Position numbers and translations under genes: made by a program. Below, one piece after another: positions 1 to 11,677 of a stretch of 64,000 nt of DNA. The notes below the pieces were generated by a model. The model ran no database searches and was not told the origin of the DNA. It was given only the letters and a program-made list of their open reading frames with translations. Source of the DNA: Trochalopteron elliotii (taxonomy: Eukaryota > Chordata > Aves > Passeriformes > Leiothrichidae); NCBI GenBank assembly GCA_024734555.1, contig JANPWX010000452.1, forward strand, positions 850,223 through 914,222, written 5' to 3'. Positions within the stretch are counted from its first letter, which is position 1. Each line of letters opens with the position of its first letter.

Positions 1-2030
1 TGTTGGGATAGTCCTTATATGCCTGCCCTAAACTGTTTATGCATTAATAATAGCACAATTTTTTTTGTTGTTGTTGTTTTTCATCTGTCTTGAAAATGGC
101 TTTACTAGGCTTGTATATTTCACAAGGAATATTAAGTAAGAAAGGAAGATTCCATATATTGACCTTAACAGAAGAGTTGATCCTGTTAAAACCATTTATC
201 TCATAGTATTAAGGATGGATTAATTTTATCTTGCATGAGGTAATTACCCTGAACTAAGGTTCTTTTTTTATCTTTAATGTTTTTCTTCCTTCACAAGTTT
301 CCTTAGTGAGACATGATACCATTGGATGAATGGCTTTTTTGGTGTGGATTGTTTTGCCCTCATTAGGACAGACATACCTGGGATGAGCAGAGGCTGGGAT
401 TTGGTGATTGCCATGGGTGGGCTCCTTGGCTGGCTCGTGGGGGTGATGCTGTCCATCAGTGAGAGCACCCTGAGTGCTGGCTGTCCAGTGCAAAACGAAG
501 ACACAAGATGATATCTTCTAGCTCCTAGGTTTCTTTATTCTCACAGGAAAAACCAGATTGAGATAGACCTTCCTCCTCCTCTCACAGGGGGCCTGTGCTT
601 AATCCTGTTAGTGTTCAAAGCACTTTCTGCTGTGGACTTCCAAGTCTGGAGGGATTTGTTCCACTGATGGAGCAGTAGAAGGTTCTGAGATGCAGCATCA
701 ATAAAACTGGTTTTGTTAGCTGCATAGGCAACCAAGGAAGAGCAAGATAATAAATATAGCCTGTGCCAGGATTTGGGGAAGAGATTTGGCTGGCATGTGT
801 AAGAACAGTCCAGTCTGTAGGAACAGCCACAATCCTCACCACTCTGAATGTTCACCACAAACCCAGCCACTCCTCTCATGGCTCTTCCTAGCAGCAGTAC
901 CACAGGATAAGGGTAGGATCCAGCATTTGCTCTTGCCCTGCCATTCTGCTGAACTTTATAGGAACAAACGGTGTAGTCAGCACCTTTTTATCCAGAGCTT
1001 TGTAAAATCCTTCTCCCTTTGTTCAGAGTAATGCAGTTTTAACTTTTTTTCCTGTTACTACTTTTCCAAAATAAGGGGGCAGGTTTGGTAGGTACAGTTA
1101 GTGTCGCTGTACTGTTCTGTTGTTGGGTGGGGATTTTTTGGTAACAGTTAATGAGAAGAGATAATCTTTTTAACAACACACATTCATTCTGGAGAGAGAA
1201 ATGCAATGATAATAAAATAAGCAGTTTGTCATGCAGTAAATACATAGTGCTAAACTGGCCAAACATGTTTACAGGCTCATACTGATTTGAGAGGAAAGAA
1301 TAGGCTATCACCTATCAATAATTTAGGCTTCTTTGGTTAATGGTGCAATGATACTTTATACAAAAAAGAAAATGAAAATTAATAAAGACTTGGTTTAAAT
1401 GTAATTAAATACTATGATGATAAGTTTATACAAAAAAAAAAAAAGGCTTTACCTACCGTAGACTTTAACCACCTGATATTCTGTAGCTGAAAACATATTC
1501 ATGAACTGGAGAATATTCCACAACCTTTTCCATTACAAAGAGTATTTTTCAAACTGTTCAAATGGGACTTACTAGCTGGAAGATCCATACTTTTTATGTG
1601 TTTTAAATTCATGAATATGTTAAGATTTCTGCAGTGAAACTATTCAGAATTAACTTTTTCTGTATATTGTCAGATGAATTTTGTCCGTAGTGAAGAGACT
1701 ATAGGATACTTGAAAATACTTGAAAAAATTGTACATGTATTTCACATCTTTGTAGCTCTTTATTTTATACCTAGAGATTGGCTGTTAAACTAAGATAAAG
1801 CATCAATACCTTATAAACTATATATTTTACTACATGGGGAAATCACTGGCTTGTTTTTTTTAAGGGCCGTGTTGAAGTTTACATTATAATGACAAAACCA
1901 GGTACTGTTTTCCTTTTTTAATTTTTCCTGTGACATTTCAATCCATTGGACATTAAATGTGAATTGGATATACAAAGCAGTTTTACAGGTGTAGCTTATT
2001 TGCTGAATTGCAATAAAATTTGTCTTCTAA
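1..2030 (+). other. AT-rich non-coding stretch, possible 3' UTR of an upstream gene
   Basis: No open frame here resembles a known protein. The stretch is AT-rich, T-run rich and ends at a canonical AATAAA (2012-2017) with T-rich sequence after it, which is the look of a long vertebrate 3' UTR. In human the gene upstream of SCUBE2 on the same strand is DENND5A, so its 3' end is the natural candidate. That is inference from synteny; no DENND5A coding sequence is visible. A 13-base A run lies at 1432-1444. Confidence 0.3.
2012..2017 (+). promoter_or_regulatory. candidate poly(A) signal AATAAA
   Basis: Canonical hexamer followed by TTTGTCTTCTAAC, with an A-rich stretch and a small hairpin (2037-2060) immediately after. 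It could end a transcript entering from the left of the window. Confidence 0.35.
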
Positions 2031-5000
2031 CATGAAAAAATAGCATTAATGTGCTATTTTCATAAAACCTGTTATAATTTGGCTGATCATCTGGCTCATT
2101 GCCTGGCTGCAGATCTGTGGGACATTTTAGTGCCTCATTTCAGGAGACCTTTGTTGTACAGTTTTGTTGCCTTATCTTTTCAACTACAGCTCCTCCCTCC
2201 CAGGTCCAAGGTAGCCTTTCCCCAGGCCATTCTTGTCAGTCAGACTGCCAGCAGTGGAAGAGGTGCCTCCTCAGGAATCAGGGAATGGGGAGAAGGGGAA
2301 GGCCAAGGGACCAGCACAGACATTGGAAGGTGCCTGTGAGCACACACACTCAGATGTGCTGCCATTCCCTCTGTTTCAAACTGTGTGAGGTCACCACTGA
2401 GTGTTCTATACCAGCAGGGATGACAGGGAAGGAGTTGGATCATTAATTTGGATGTGCATCTGTTGCTTCACCTCTCACACCCCCCTGGTCTGTGGTGGAG
2501 GCTTTTTTTAAGCAAATAACACATGTTGATATCCCTCTTGGGGGGGTGGTCCTGCACTGCCAACACCTGATGGTGTCACCCTGTGTGCTCCCTGGGGATG
2601 TGCCAGAGGGTGAGCTCGGCCTGAGCCACGCTCTGGCGAGGTGCTGCTCTGGCCTCGTCCTTGCACAGGTTTGGGGTGCAGCCATGGGCTTGGCACCTGC
2701 TGTGGGGGTGCTGAGCCTGTGAGAGATGCCCAGCCTGCCTCAGGAGCTGGGGCCATCTCTGCTCCCTGGGCTGGGGATGGACCTGCTGCTCGTGTTCCCC
2801 TGCAGGGCACTGGGATGGATGTGGGGCAGGCCTGGATGGAGCTGAGGTAAGTGCAGCTTCGAAGCACATTCACCTCATCACAGGTGGCCTCAGGTTGTTC
2901 AGATTTCCTCCAAGGAAAAGGAGCACAAAGAGCAGGGCCTTGGTGGGCAAAGTGTGTTGTGCAACTGCTGGGTGCACGACTTTCTGACTGCTCCAGTCTA
3001 GAAATGTTTCCTTTTGTTGTAGCAATGACTTGGAAAGTTCTCACAAGAAAATACAAATGTCTAAAAGTTACTTCACATGACAAAGTGTCCCCTTTTCCCC
3101 CCCAATCAACTCAGAAATGTGTGTGTATTAATAGGCCAAACAGTATTCAGTTCTGCAATAAGCAGGAACTATTCATTTCAGTGACTGTGGCATGTTAAGA
3201 TCCAGATCCTACAACATTTATAATGTCACTGGTAGATCGGATGTTTGTTTTGGGAAAGTTTTTCTACAAGTGGCATAAAAAGTCTTGGACAAGGCATATA
3301 AATTACATGAGAAGGTTTTTAATGCCACTTGTGACCAGAGAATCCACAAATTTTCTCTGTCTCAGATGAGATCTGTGCAGGTTCTGCTGATTACTGAAGA
3401 TGTGTTATTTTTACACAGAGTTCAACAACCTGTTTGGTAGCTTGGACACTAAGATGGCAAGTGCAAACATTTGAGCAATACATTTCAAAGAAAAACAATT
3501 ACTCGAAGCTCAGTGTACATCTGAAGATGAGCAAGGCTTGAAACTATAGCTCTGAGACATTTTGTGTGTGCTTTGGAACAATTAAGTGTTTGAAAGTATT
3601 TCCTCACTTGTCAGCATCCTACTTCCTTTTTACCATTGTGGCATCTCCCAGCCCTCCCAGTTGTTTTCAGCTGCTGTCACAAGCACTCATTATACTCGCT
3701 CAGTCATGCTAAATTTTGGGTCAATATGATCCAGAGTTGCTACTTCTCATTAAAGTGCAGATGAAATGGCAGTCTAGATGTCTTCAAATAATGTTTGCTC
3801 ATCATTAAATAATGAAATTTAACAAGGATTATGAAGCACAAAGCAGTTTTTAACCCAAATTCTCAGACAAAAGTAATCATCTCTACTCAGAGCATCAGGT
3901 GTATAATTTCTGAAGCAGATTTTACATCCAGCTGCACTGTGGCAGCTTAGTCTTACCTCTCAGTAAGTGCCTACACTGTGTGAGGCAACTGCGTGTGATA
4001 ATGAAAATAGAGAGCAGAGGGGAATTTGGGGGTCTTATCACTATGGAAGTAGCTATTTTCCAGTAGCTATTTAGTCCCTGAAACTTCATTACTTGATTTT
4101 ATTTTAAATTGCTGAAAAAAAATCCCCAAACAGTCCTATTTGGTATGGTTGTTTTCCTTTCCTCATACTTTACTTAGTGCTGAAGTTGAATCTTAAAGAG
4201 TTTTTCTAGCTTCTCTCTCCCAGTAAAGGTCTTTGTGCCCAGAGTCACTGTCACTGTGACTCTGTAGTTGAATAGAAATAGTTAAAAAAGACTGCTGAAA
4301 GGCATCTGAGTTGAGGTCTGAGCTTGTCTGGTTTGTATCTTTAAAGAGATATTTTAATGGCAATTCTTCATCATAAACAAATGTGTGTTATATGTGAAAT
4401 AATAGCCAGGATCCTTCACGAAACACTTAGAGATTTATGTATAAGAAATGGCTTCATTAGCTAAGATAAATTTGATATTGTTCTGTTTGTTTTCAAAGCT
4501 GCAGTCAGATCTTTTGATCTAACTCAGGCATTCCCAAATATTTATGTCTCACTTTATGTTTTAGTTTACAGAAGTAAGAAAGATGCTTTGTTTTACCGTG
4601 CCTCAAAAAGCTTTAGATATTTTGGTTACACGACTCTTCGACTCTTCAGTGTCTCTTACTGGTTTTTCTGCTATGCTCTTCATATGAGTTCTTACTTTTT
4701 TTTTTGCAAATCTCGTGATGAAAGTCAATTAAATTAATACTGGTCAGTTTCATTGAGGGAACTTGACTGGACAATGCCTGAAGTGTGTACCAGCCTTTTT
4801 GTAAGGTGGCTCGAAGTCATGTGCCTGGATGGGAGATGGCTTCTCTAGAGAGTCCATTTGGGAGTTGTGTGTGGAGACACCTTGAATGATATCCTCGGAT
4901 GAGAGATGTGCAGGTGTGCCAATTCCCACCCCAAGTATGATGGTTTATTCATGAGATCATGGAAACTGTCGAGAAACCCTTCATTCATTTATTGCTTTCT

Positions 5001-5653
5001 GTTGGCGAGGGGGGTTTGGGGTATGGTGCAGGGCTGGAGAATCCTTGGAGTGTTTAATGAGCAGCTTTATGTATTTATAGATGAGTTGACTAAGACTGAA
5101 ACCGTCCAGGAGACACAAAAGGTTGCTTCTCATTGGATTTAAAAAGAGAATAACTTTGATCATTTCAAAAGCAATGAAGCCTGATGCTCCAGTGAGAAAG
5201 GAGGGCCGTAATTTATAGCTGCCATTAAGGAAACAAAGACAAAGACTGAGGGAAAGTTTCATTCTGAAGATTTACTAATGTGTATAAACCGCCCTTGCAA
5301 CTAGAAACAGCTCGGTATTTCTCACAGAACAAAACAAAAGAGAAAGGGCAGTGAAATGGGGGTGGGAGAGAGGGGTGGAAAAGAATACTGCCTGCTTTTG
5401 CTCGCAGCCAGAAAGGTCAGACATTATTTAGGAAATTATAATTTCAGTGAATAATGTATGAGCCAATTTTACCTGCCAAAGGAGTGACAGCTGTGAGAAA
5501 TCCCTGCCTGGGAATGGAGGTGGGACGGGGCCGGGTTGGGGGTGGGGTGATGTGCGGGTTTTGGCATGGCCTTCAGCTGGGGATTCACGCTCTGCAGTGG
5601 AGTGTAATTACACGGTAAAAACGTCAATATTATATTCTTGAACGAACGCAAAT
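2031..5653. other. upstream flank of SCUBE2, non-coding
   Basis: I see no recognisable exon, RNA gene or mobile element. The final 250 bases become G-rich (5500-5560) and end with a 12-bp palindrome GTGTAATTACAC (5602-5613) about 40 bases before the assembly gap. This position fits a distal-to-proximal promoter region of SCUBE2. Confidence 0.4.
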
Positions 5654-6047
5654 NNNNNNNNNNNNNNNNNNNNNNNNNNNNNNNNNNNNNNNNNNNNNNN
5701 NNNNNNNNNNNNNNNNNNNNNNNNNNNNNNNNNNNNNNNNNNNNNNNNNNNNNNNNNNNNNNNNNNNNNNNNNNNNNNNNNNNNNNNNNNNNNNNNNNNN
5801 NNNNNNNNNNNNNNNNNNNNNNNNNNNNNNNNNNNNNNNNNNNNNNNNNNNNNNNNNNNNNNNNNNNNNNNNNNNNNNNNNNNNNNNNNNNNNNNNNNNN
5901 NNNNNNNNNNNNNNNNNNNNNNNNNNNNNNNNNNNNNNNNNNNNNNNNNNNNNNNNNNNNNNNNNNNNNNNNNNNNNNNNNNNNNNNNNNNNNNNNNNNN
6001 NNNNNNNNNNNNNNNNNNNNNNNNNNNNNNNNNNNNNNNNNNNNNNN
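5654..6047. other. assembly gap (394 N), probable site of SCUBE2 exon 1
   Basis: A run of N flanked on the right by very CpG-rich sequence (6048-6260). GC-rich first exons of avian genes are often lost from assemblies. The SCUBE2 signal-peptide exon must lie upstream of 8097 and no such exon is readable elsewhere, so the gap is the best location. The first bases after it read GGGAG followed by GTGCGG, which could be the end of exon 1 and its splice donor (exon end 6052). Confidence 0.55.
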
Positions 6048-6260
6048 GGGAGGTGCGGCCGCGGCGGGGCCGTGCCCGGTCGCTGCTCACGGGGCGCTCG
6101 GGTGCTGCCAATGCCGCTTTCCCGGCGGTTCCCGCTGCCCTGGGAGCGGGGAGAGCCCCGGGCAGGGGCACCTGGGGAGCGGGGTGTGAACGGCGTGCGT
6201 TGAGGGTGAAGCTGCCTTCACTCCCCGCGGGACAAGCCCAGGGATTCTCCCGCCGCCTCC
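6048..6260. promoter_or_regulatory. SCUBE2: CpG-island remnant at SCUBE2 5' end
   Basis: Dense CpG (GCGGCCGCGGCGGGGCC and similar) directly after the gap, falling off by about 6270. It contrasts with the AT-rich DNA on the other side of the gap and marks the likely promoter/first-exon island of SCUBE2. Confidence 0.55.
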
Positions 6261-8096
6261 TCCTGCCAAGCTGAAGGCTGCGATGTTTGCTCACAATCTC
6301 ATTCCTCCAGGGTCTCTCTTCTGCTCTGGATGCTGTCACTGCAAGGGGAATCTCGCTCTCTGTGCCTACGGATTTTTCCTGTCATTTATTTCCACGCCTT
6401 TGCACGCATTAGTGATGCGGCTTCTTGTTGCGGTTCTTTACCGCACGCTGCACATCACAGAGGGGCGGTGTAAAAATAACCCAGCTGAGCTGCCGTCCTG
6501 CCGCTGGCACGAGATCTGGTTGATGTCTCTGTGTCCTGGCTTAGAGATAAGCCCCCTCCTTGCTGTGTGTTTTCTGCGACCCCTCTTGCCGGGGCAGGTG
6601 TGTGCCCCCGGCTCGGGCAGGGCAGGGGGGAGCTGGCGGTGCCGAGGGCACACAGTCAGCACGTGTGGCTGATGATCCTTTATCCCCGCTGTCTGTTCTT
6701 CCCTGCCCATCCCTTCTTTCTGCCCCATCTACCCGAGTCCCACTAGGTGGAGATCCCTCAGCTATTGCCTGCACCCCTCCTTGCATGACTTGTTCTTTCA
6801 ATTCACTGCCTCCCGTACTTTTTAATGGCTTGATTTCTCAGCTTTGAGAGGAAGGAGATTCTGCTGCTCTTCCCAGCTGTTTGCCACCTTCTCCCTTCTT
6901 TCTGGTGGCAGTATCTGGGGACAGCTACTGGAGCTGTGTGCACCTGAGAGCCAGGGAGGCACTGCTGCTCTAACACTGGCTCTTTGCCTTGTTTTCCGCT
7001 GCCAAACCCCATTAGGAATTAAAACCAAGTGAACACTTTCTGCAGTTGGCAACTGCTGCAGTACCTACAGGCATATTTTGTGATTGGGGGAAAGGAAAAA
7101 AAAAAAGAGCAGGATGAATGCTATAATTGTAAATGGAGAAGTGCTGGCTGAAATTTCCATTTGGAAAGTGATCCCCACCATAAAAAGTGGCTGACTATTG
7201 AAGTAGTCGCTTTCTGCTGATACTCATGCACTACTTCTTGTTTGAGGAGACACTTTTTGTACCTGCCTGGGGTGTTGCTTCTACAATTCTTCCTTTTAGC
7301 CAGTTGCTGGAAATCTTCCTGTTTGTGTGCTTCAGTTTTCTTCGGCTGTGTGAAAAACTTGTGCTGATGTCTTCTGCTGCCTGTAACTTTTCTTCCTCTT
7401 CTGTCTGCACTTCTTCATCTCCAGGATTTCTTCCTGTTGGTGTTTCCCTTTCTCTTCATTTCCTCTTCTCTGAAGTTTCCACCTGGATATTTACTTCAGT
7501 TTGCTGTGCTTTGAGATGGCTGGCCAGGTGATTTGGCAATGCTGCTCCCCAGATACTATTCTTGTATTTAAAAAATTATTTTAAGATTATACATCTGTTT
7601 AATGGTAAGTCAGTCTTTTAACTTGTTGGTGGTGACTTTGAAAGTACATTTCAATCAACTCCCCTCGTTATTTTAAAAATCACTGGGCTTCCTACAGGTG
7701 ATGCATGGATGTCATCAAGAACTCTTTTGATGACTGTTTTTTTGTTAATCAGAAAGATTAATGATCTCTGATGAATCTCTGTGGAACTATCAGCTGAATT
7801 CCATAGAACATGTAACCCTTAGCAGATTGTTCTGGATGTGTTTATAATTGTGCACAAAAGCTTACCATGGGCTTATCTGAATTGCATACAAATATGTGTG
7901 CAGGTAGAATATGACACAAATTGAAGTGCAGATGCTGTCTCTGCGTGTTTCTGTCCTGACACACAAAACCACACAATATTCTTGTGGGCACCCCAGAGAG
8001 GTGCTCAGCCTTGTCATCTCCTCAGGGATGTGTTCAGGAGACATGCCCTGTTCTCCCCCTGCTGACATCCCTCCTGAGCCTGCTGTCTTTTCACAG
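6053..8096 (+). other. SCUBE2: SCUBE2 intron 1 (inferred)
   Basis: Runs from the inferred exon 1 donor to the acceptor at 8095-8096. It holds a short perfect hairpin TGCGGT-TCTTT-ACCGCA (6429-6445) and T-rich tracts; no other feature is evident. Confidence 0.45.
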
Positions 8097-8219
8097 ATGT
8101 GGACGAGTGTGCCCTGGGGCTGGACGACTGCCACCCAGATGCTATTTGTCAAAACACCCCCAAGCTGTACAAGTGCATGTGCAAAGTGGGTTACACTGGC
8201 GAAGGGAAGAAATGTGAAG
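8097..8219 (+). CDS. SCUBE2: SCUBE2 exon 2, EGF-like domain 1
   Basis: Residues 1-41 of the readable part. The frame opens with DVDEC, the calcium-binding EGF signature, and has six cysteines in EGF spacing. The C-x-N-x4-Y-x-C pattern for Asn hydroxylation is present ([10 protein letters not shown]). Acceptor CACAG before 8097, donor GTAAAG after 8219, phase 1 at both ends, 123 nt. Confidence 0.95.
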
Positions 8220-8643
8220 GTAAAGGGACCAGAGCACTGTGTTCTCTCTGTGTCAGTATGGAGCATTTCTAAGAAAATAGAGCCACTAAAAATAATGAAG
8301 GATGATTTTTAAATCAAAATGGTGGTGGTTTCGTTCCCCCATTTATTTCTTGTTTACAAAATCAAAGGCAAACCCTGTATGGATTTTCACCTGTTCATGT
8401 CACTCAGCCTGATACTGAGTTTGTTGTTTAACCAGCAGCCTTAAAAAATATAAGATAAAGCTGCAAGGGGGTTTCAGGGTGTTTTCTCAGTCATCAGAAA
8501 CATTCAGCAAGAAATGCATTAAATACAGTGTATTTGCAAGACAATGGCGATTTTGGACAGCAGTTGCTGCTCACATTTTAGGCATCCCTGTCTATAACAC
8601 TCAGGCAAGCATCCATCATATTGACTTTTGCTTTATTCCTTAG
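8220..8643 (+). other. SCUBE2: SCUBE2 intron, nothing notable seen
   Basis: A 424-base intron with a normal T-rich acceptor (CTTTATTCCTTAG). No repeat or other element recognised. Confidence 0.85.
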
Positions 8644-8769
8644 ACATTGATGAATGTGACAACGACTTCAATGGGGGCTGTGTCCACGAGTGTTTCAACA
8701 TTCCAGGAAATTACCGCTGCACTTGCTACGATGGCTTCATGCTGGCTCACGATGGCCACAACTGCCTGG
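8644..8769 (+). CDS. SCUBE2: SCUBE2 exon 3, EGF-like domain 2 (calcium-binding)
   Basis: Residues 42-83. Starts DIDEC, has six cysteines and the hydroxylation pattern [10 protein letters not shown]. The segment ending in [10 protein letters not shown] is nearly identical to the human domain as I recall it. Phase 1-1, 126 nt, donor GTGAGG. Confidence 0.95.
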
Positions 8770-11542
8770 GTGAGGAGAGTGTCCATGGGCAGTGTGAGTG
8801 GGGGTGGGAGCACAACCCTGGAGCTGCATCCGTGGGGAACACATAGCAATCAGTCAGCTCAGAGAGAGAATGCTGCTTGTGAGACTAAGGATTTTTAGGT
8901 ACTGAGGTACCATTCCAGTGTGGCTCTTTCCCCACTCCGTAAAGGACGATAACTGTGGTGTATTTCTGTGGAGTGGTTTGGGTTTAAGTGTGCCAAGTGT
9001 CATCTATTATTATGCTAAATGAGTTTTATATAAAGGAACATGTGTTATTATTGTCCTCTCTGTTCCAGAGTTAGCTCAGGATCAGTTGTCAGGTGTGTTT
9101 CCAGGCTTAGAGATCTTCTCCCTCACATGTGTCTATAGTGTGGAGGCCTCTCACTCTGAGTATTCCTAAAAGGAATGAGGATGGTTTGAGTGTGCAGTAG
9201 CTGTGTATGATGGAGGACATTGAAGAACAGAGGGACTAACCCTGGAGCTGGTGAAGCTGTCCTGCTCCATGGACCCCAGCTGGGCACCCTGTGTGGCTCA
9301 GCCCTGTGCTACCTGTGCCATTTGCTTTTTCAGAGGTGCCTCTGGTTTTCTCCACTGCTGAACTCCATGGGGATGTGCCTGGACACACCTCCATACCCAC
9401 AGCAGTCAGAGGGAACCTTGCTCTCACTGCATGACTGAAGTTAGCTTGGCTGGATATTTCCCACTGGTGTGTGGGATCAGACCATCCCCAGGCTGTGTCT
9501 TCTGCTGGGACAAATCGGAAAACTCTGGAGTATTCAGTGGGATTGTGTTGTGTTTTACCTGCTGGGAACCTGTTGTGTGCCCAGCTTTCTACACTGCAAG
9601 AGGGGGAGAGGGTGAACTCATCAGGTTCCAAATATTTAAATAAAGTGGGGAGGGAAACAAAATATCTGCAGATACTTTAAAACAACAGAACATTCATCTT
9701 ATTTTTGCATTTGTGTAAACACAGAGTGGAGTTCAGTTGAGGTTACCATGAAGGGCTGGATGTGAAGGAGCACATGCCTCTGACAATGGCACCAAAAGGC
9801 ATGTGTGTCTTCTCTTGGTACTCAGGGCATACTTCAGCTGAGTTGTTTGTGACCAGTGACATAACTTACACCAAAACCTACCACCTGCTATGTCACTGGG
9901 AAGTTGCTCAGTATTGCATGGCAGACCTATAAAATAAAATAAAACAAAATGTCATTGACATACAATGAGGGTTTTAACACTGATGTGCCAATTTTGAGTT
10001 GTGATGTAAACGTTAAATAAATATTTTGGCATGCAGCAAATTGGATCACATCTTCTCTTAATCTGTTTATTTACTTTGTTCACGCCAGGGTTGCCCTCCT
10101 CTCACCCTTATTTTTGAAGATCTCGGCTGTGTGCCTGGGTTTAAGCCAAATAGACAATTACTTGTTGGAAAGAGATGATTTTTTTGAAAGCTTTCCAAGG
10201 TCTGTAAGACAGAAACATCTGCTGGAGTTCAAATCTGTAGCACTAAAGACTCGTGGTGGCTGTTTATTCATGATTGTTTGCACATTCACATCACTGTAGG
10301 ACTCTAAAATACTCAGCTTCTTTGTGATGGAGATATGTCAGCCGCTCTTTTTCTGCAGCAGGTCACATTCTTTTGCATCCAATTGGATTACTCACTGCCT
10401 TCAGTGGACATTAAATCTGTTGTAATACTATGTTATGCTTCTTACTAAAAGCCTCTCTTTCTCCTTTTTTTAAAAAAGACAGCTGTTTTTTGCCAGAAAT
10501 GCTACAATGTTAAATTAAAAACATGGTAGTATTAGCCAGGAACAATGAACAGAACAGGGAGCAAACATGATGTTACAGATGAATTTGCAAATGAGACCAG
10601 TCTTTTGCCTCAGCAAGGTTTTGTCCTGTTTTTAAGGGACTGAGTGTTTTTCAGTTACCATTAAAATTTCTGAAAATTAGGATAGGAAGAGTATTTGATA
10701 GTTGTGGTTACAAAAAACCTGTGCTTATTAAGGGGTAAAATCCCAAAGAATTGGGGATTGGCATGGGCATCCTGTTGTTCAGAGGCTTAGCTGAAGTTTT
10801 TCTGCTATTTGGTTCTCTTGGTTATCTTGCAAGCAAGAGCCCTTCTGTGTTCTCTGGTGTTGTTGAGACTCTGAATGTTGCAAAATCAAGCTTAAAACTG
10901 CTCCCAGAACTTCTGCTCTTGTCCTTGACTGCAGTCAGTCAACACAGCAGCAGCCCTGATGATGAGTGATGATGTCCTAGACTTCAGGAGGGAGGAGGAT
11001 GATAAATCAAACCAAGCACCAGAACAGATGTGGTGCGTGAATTCTAGCTAGGGTGAAAGTAGAGGAGCAGGGGATAGGTTTTTAGCTGGATTTGAGGTTT
11101 GAGTTTTTCTTGTTCCACCTTTGCTTCAGGATGTGGAGCTTTCTGGGAAAACACCTTTTATAGCTTGGATGGGTTTGGAGCCAAAAAGGGTCCCATTGAG
11201 CCAGACAGAGCTGAGCTGGATGTGCCAGAGCTGTGGAATGGAGCTGCACTGAGGGGCAAGGAATGTTCTCCTGGCTGGTGGGCTCCTGACCTGGCTCTGC
11301 CGAGGCTGTACCCATCAACTCTGCTGGGTTGGGTTTGCCAGCACTTCTTGGGAGCCCTGTGGCTGCTCAGGCAGACTGCAGACGTGGGAAGAGCAGCAGC
11401 AGAAATGCACTTTCCCGAGGCTGACAGCACGACAGCAACCACGGGGTAGCCTGGGGTGGTGCCAACCCGAGCTGATGTCTGTCTGTACCGTGGGTTGGTA
11501 TGAGCACAAAGCTGACCTCTGTCTTTTCCCTCTCTCCCTCAG
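8770..11542 (+). other. SCUBE2: SCUBE2 intron
   Basis: 2.8 kb. It contains an A-rich (AAAAT)n stretch at 9931-9950. A GC-richer 200 bases (11200-11450) keeps frames open on both strands without resembling a protein. Confidence 0.85.
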
Positions 11543-11677
11543 ACACAGACGAGTGCATGTTCAACAACGGGGGCTGCCAGCACGTTTGTGTCAACACGGT
11601 GGGGAGCTACGAGTGCCGCTGCAAGGAGGGATTCTTCCTCAGTGACAACCAGCACACCTGCATCCACCGCTCCGAAG
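11543..11677 (+). CDS. SCUBE2: SCUBE2 exon 4, EGF-like domain 3 (calcium-binding)
   Basis: Residues 84-128. Opens DTDEC, six cysteines, hydroxylation pattern [10 protein letters not shown], and ends with the tail IHRSE before the donor. Phase 1-1, 135 nt. The donor is GTACCG, a weak match to GTRAGT, and it sits at the edge of a CpG-rich patch (11675-11715). Confidence 0.93.

Noticed and set aside
541..903. 120-codon minus-strand open frame near the window start
   Set aside because: No domain, and contradicted by other open frames over the same bases; no splice or promoter context.
2543..2551. GGGGTGGTC as a GLI (Hedgehog) response site upstream of SCUBE2
   Set aside because: One mismatch to the 9-bp consensus is expected often by chance, and it is isolated about 3 kb from the inferred promoter.
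4631..4646. CGACTCTT repeated twice
   Set aside because: An 8-bp duplication is too short to mean anything without comparative data.
5608..6339. 243-codon minus-strand and 183-codon plus-strand frames across 5608-6339
   Set aside because: Both are open only because they run through the N gap.
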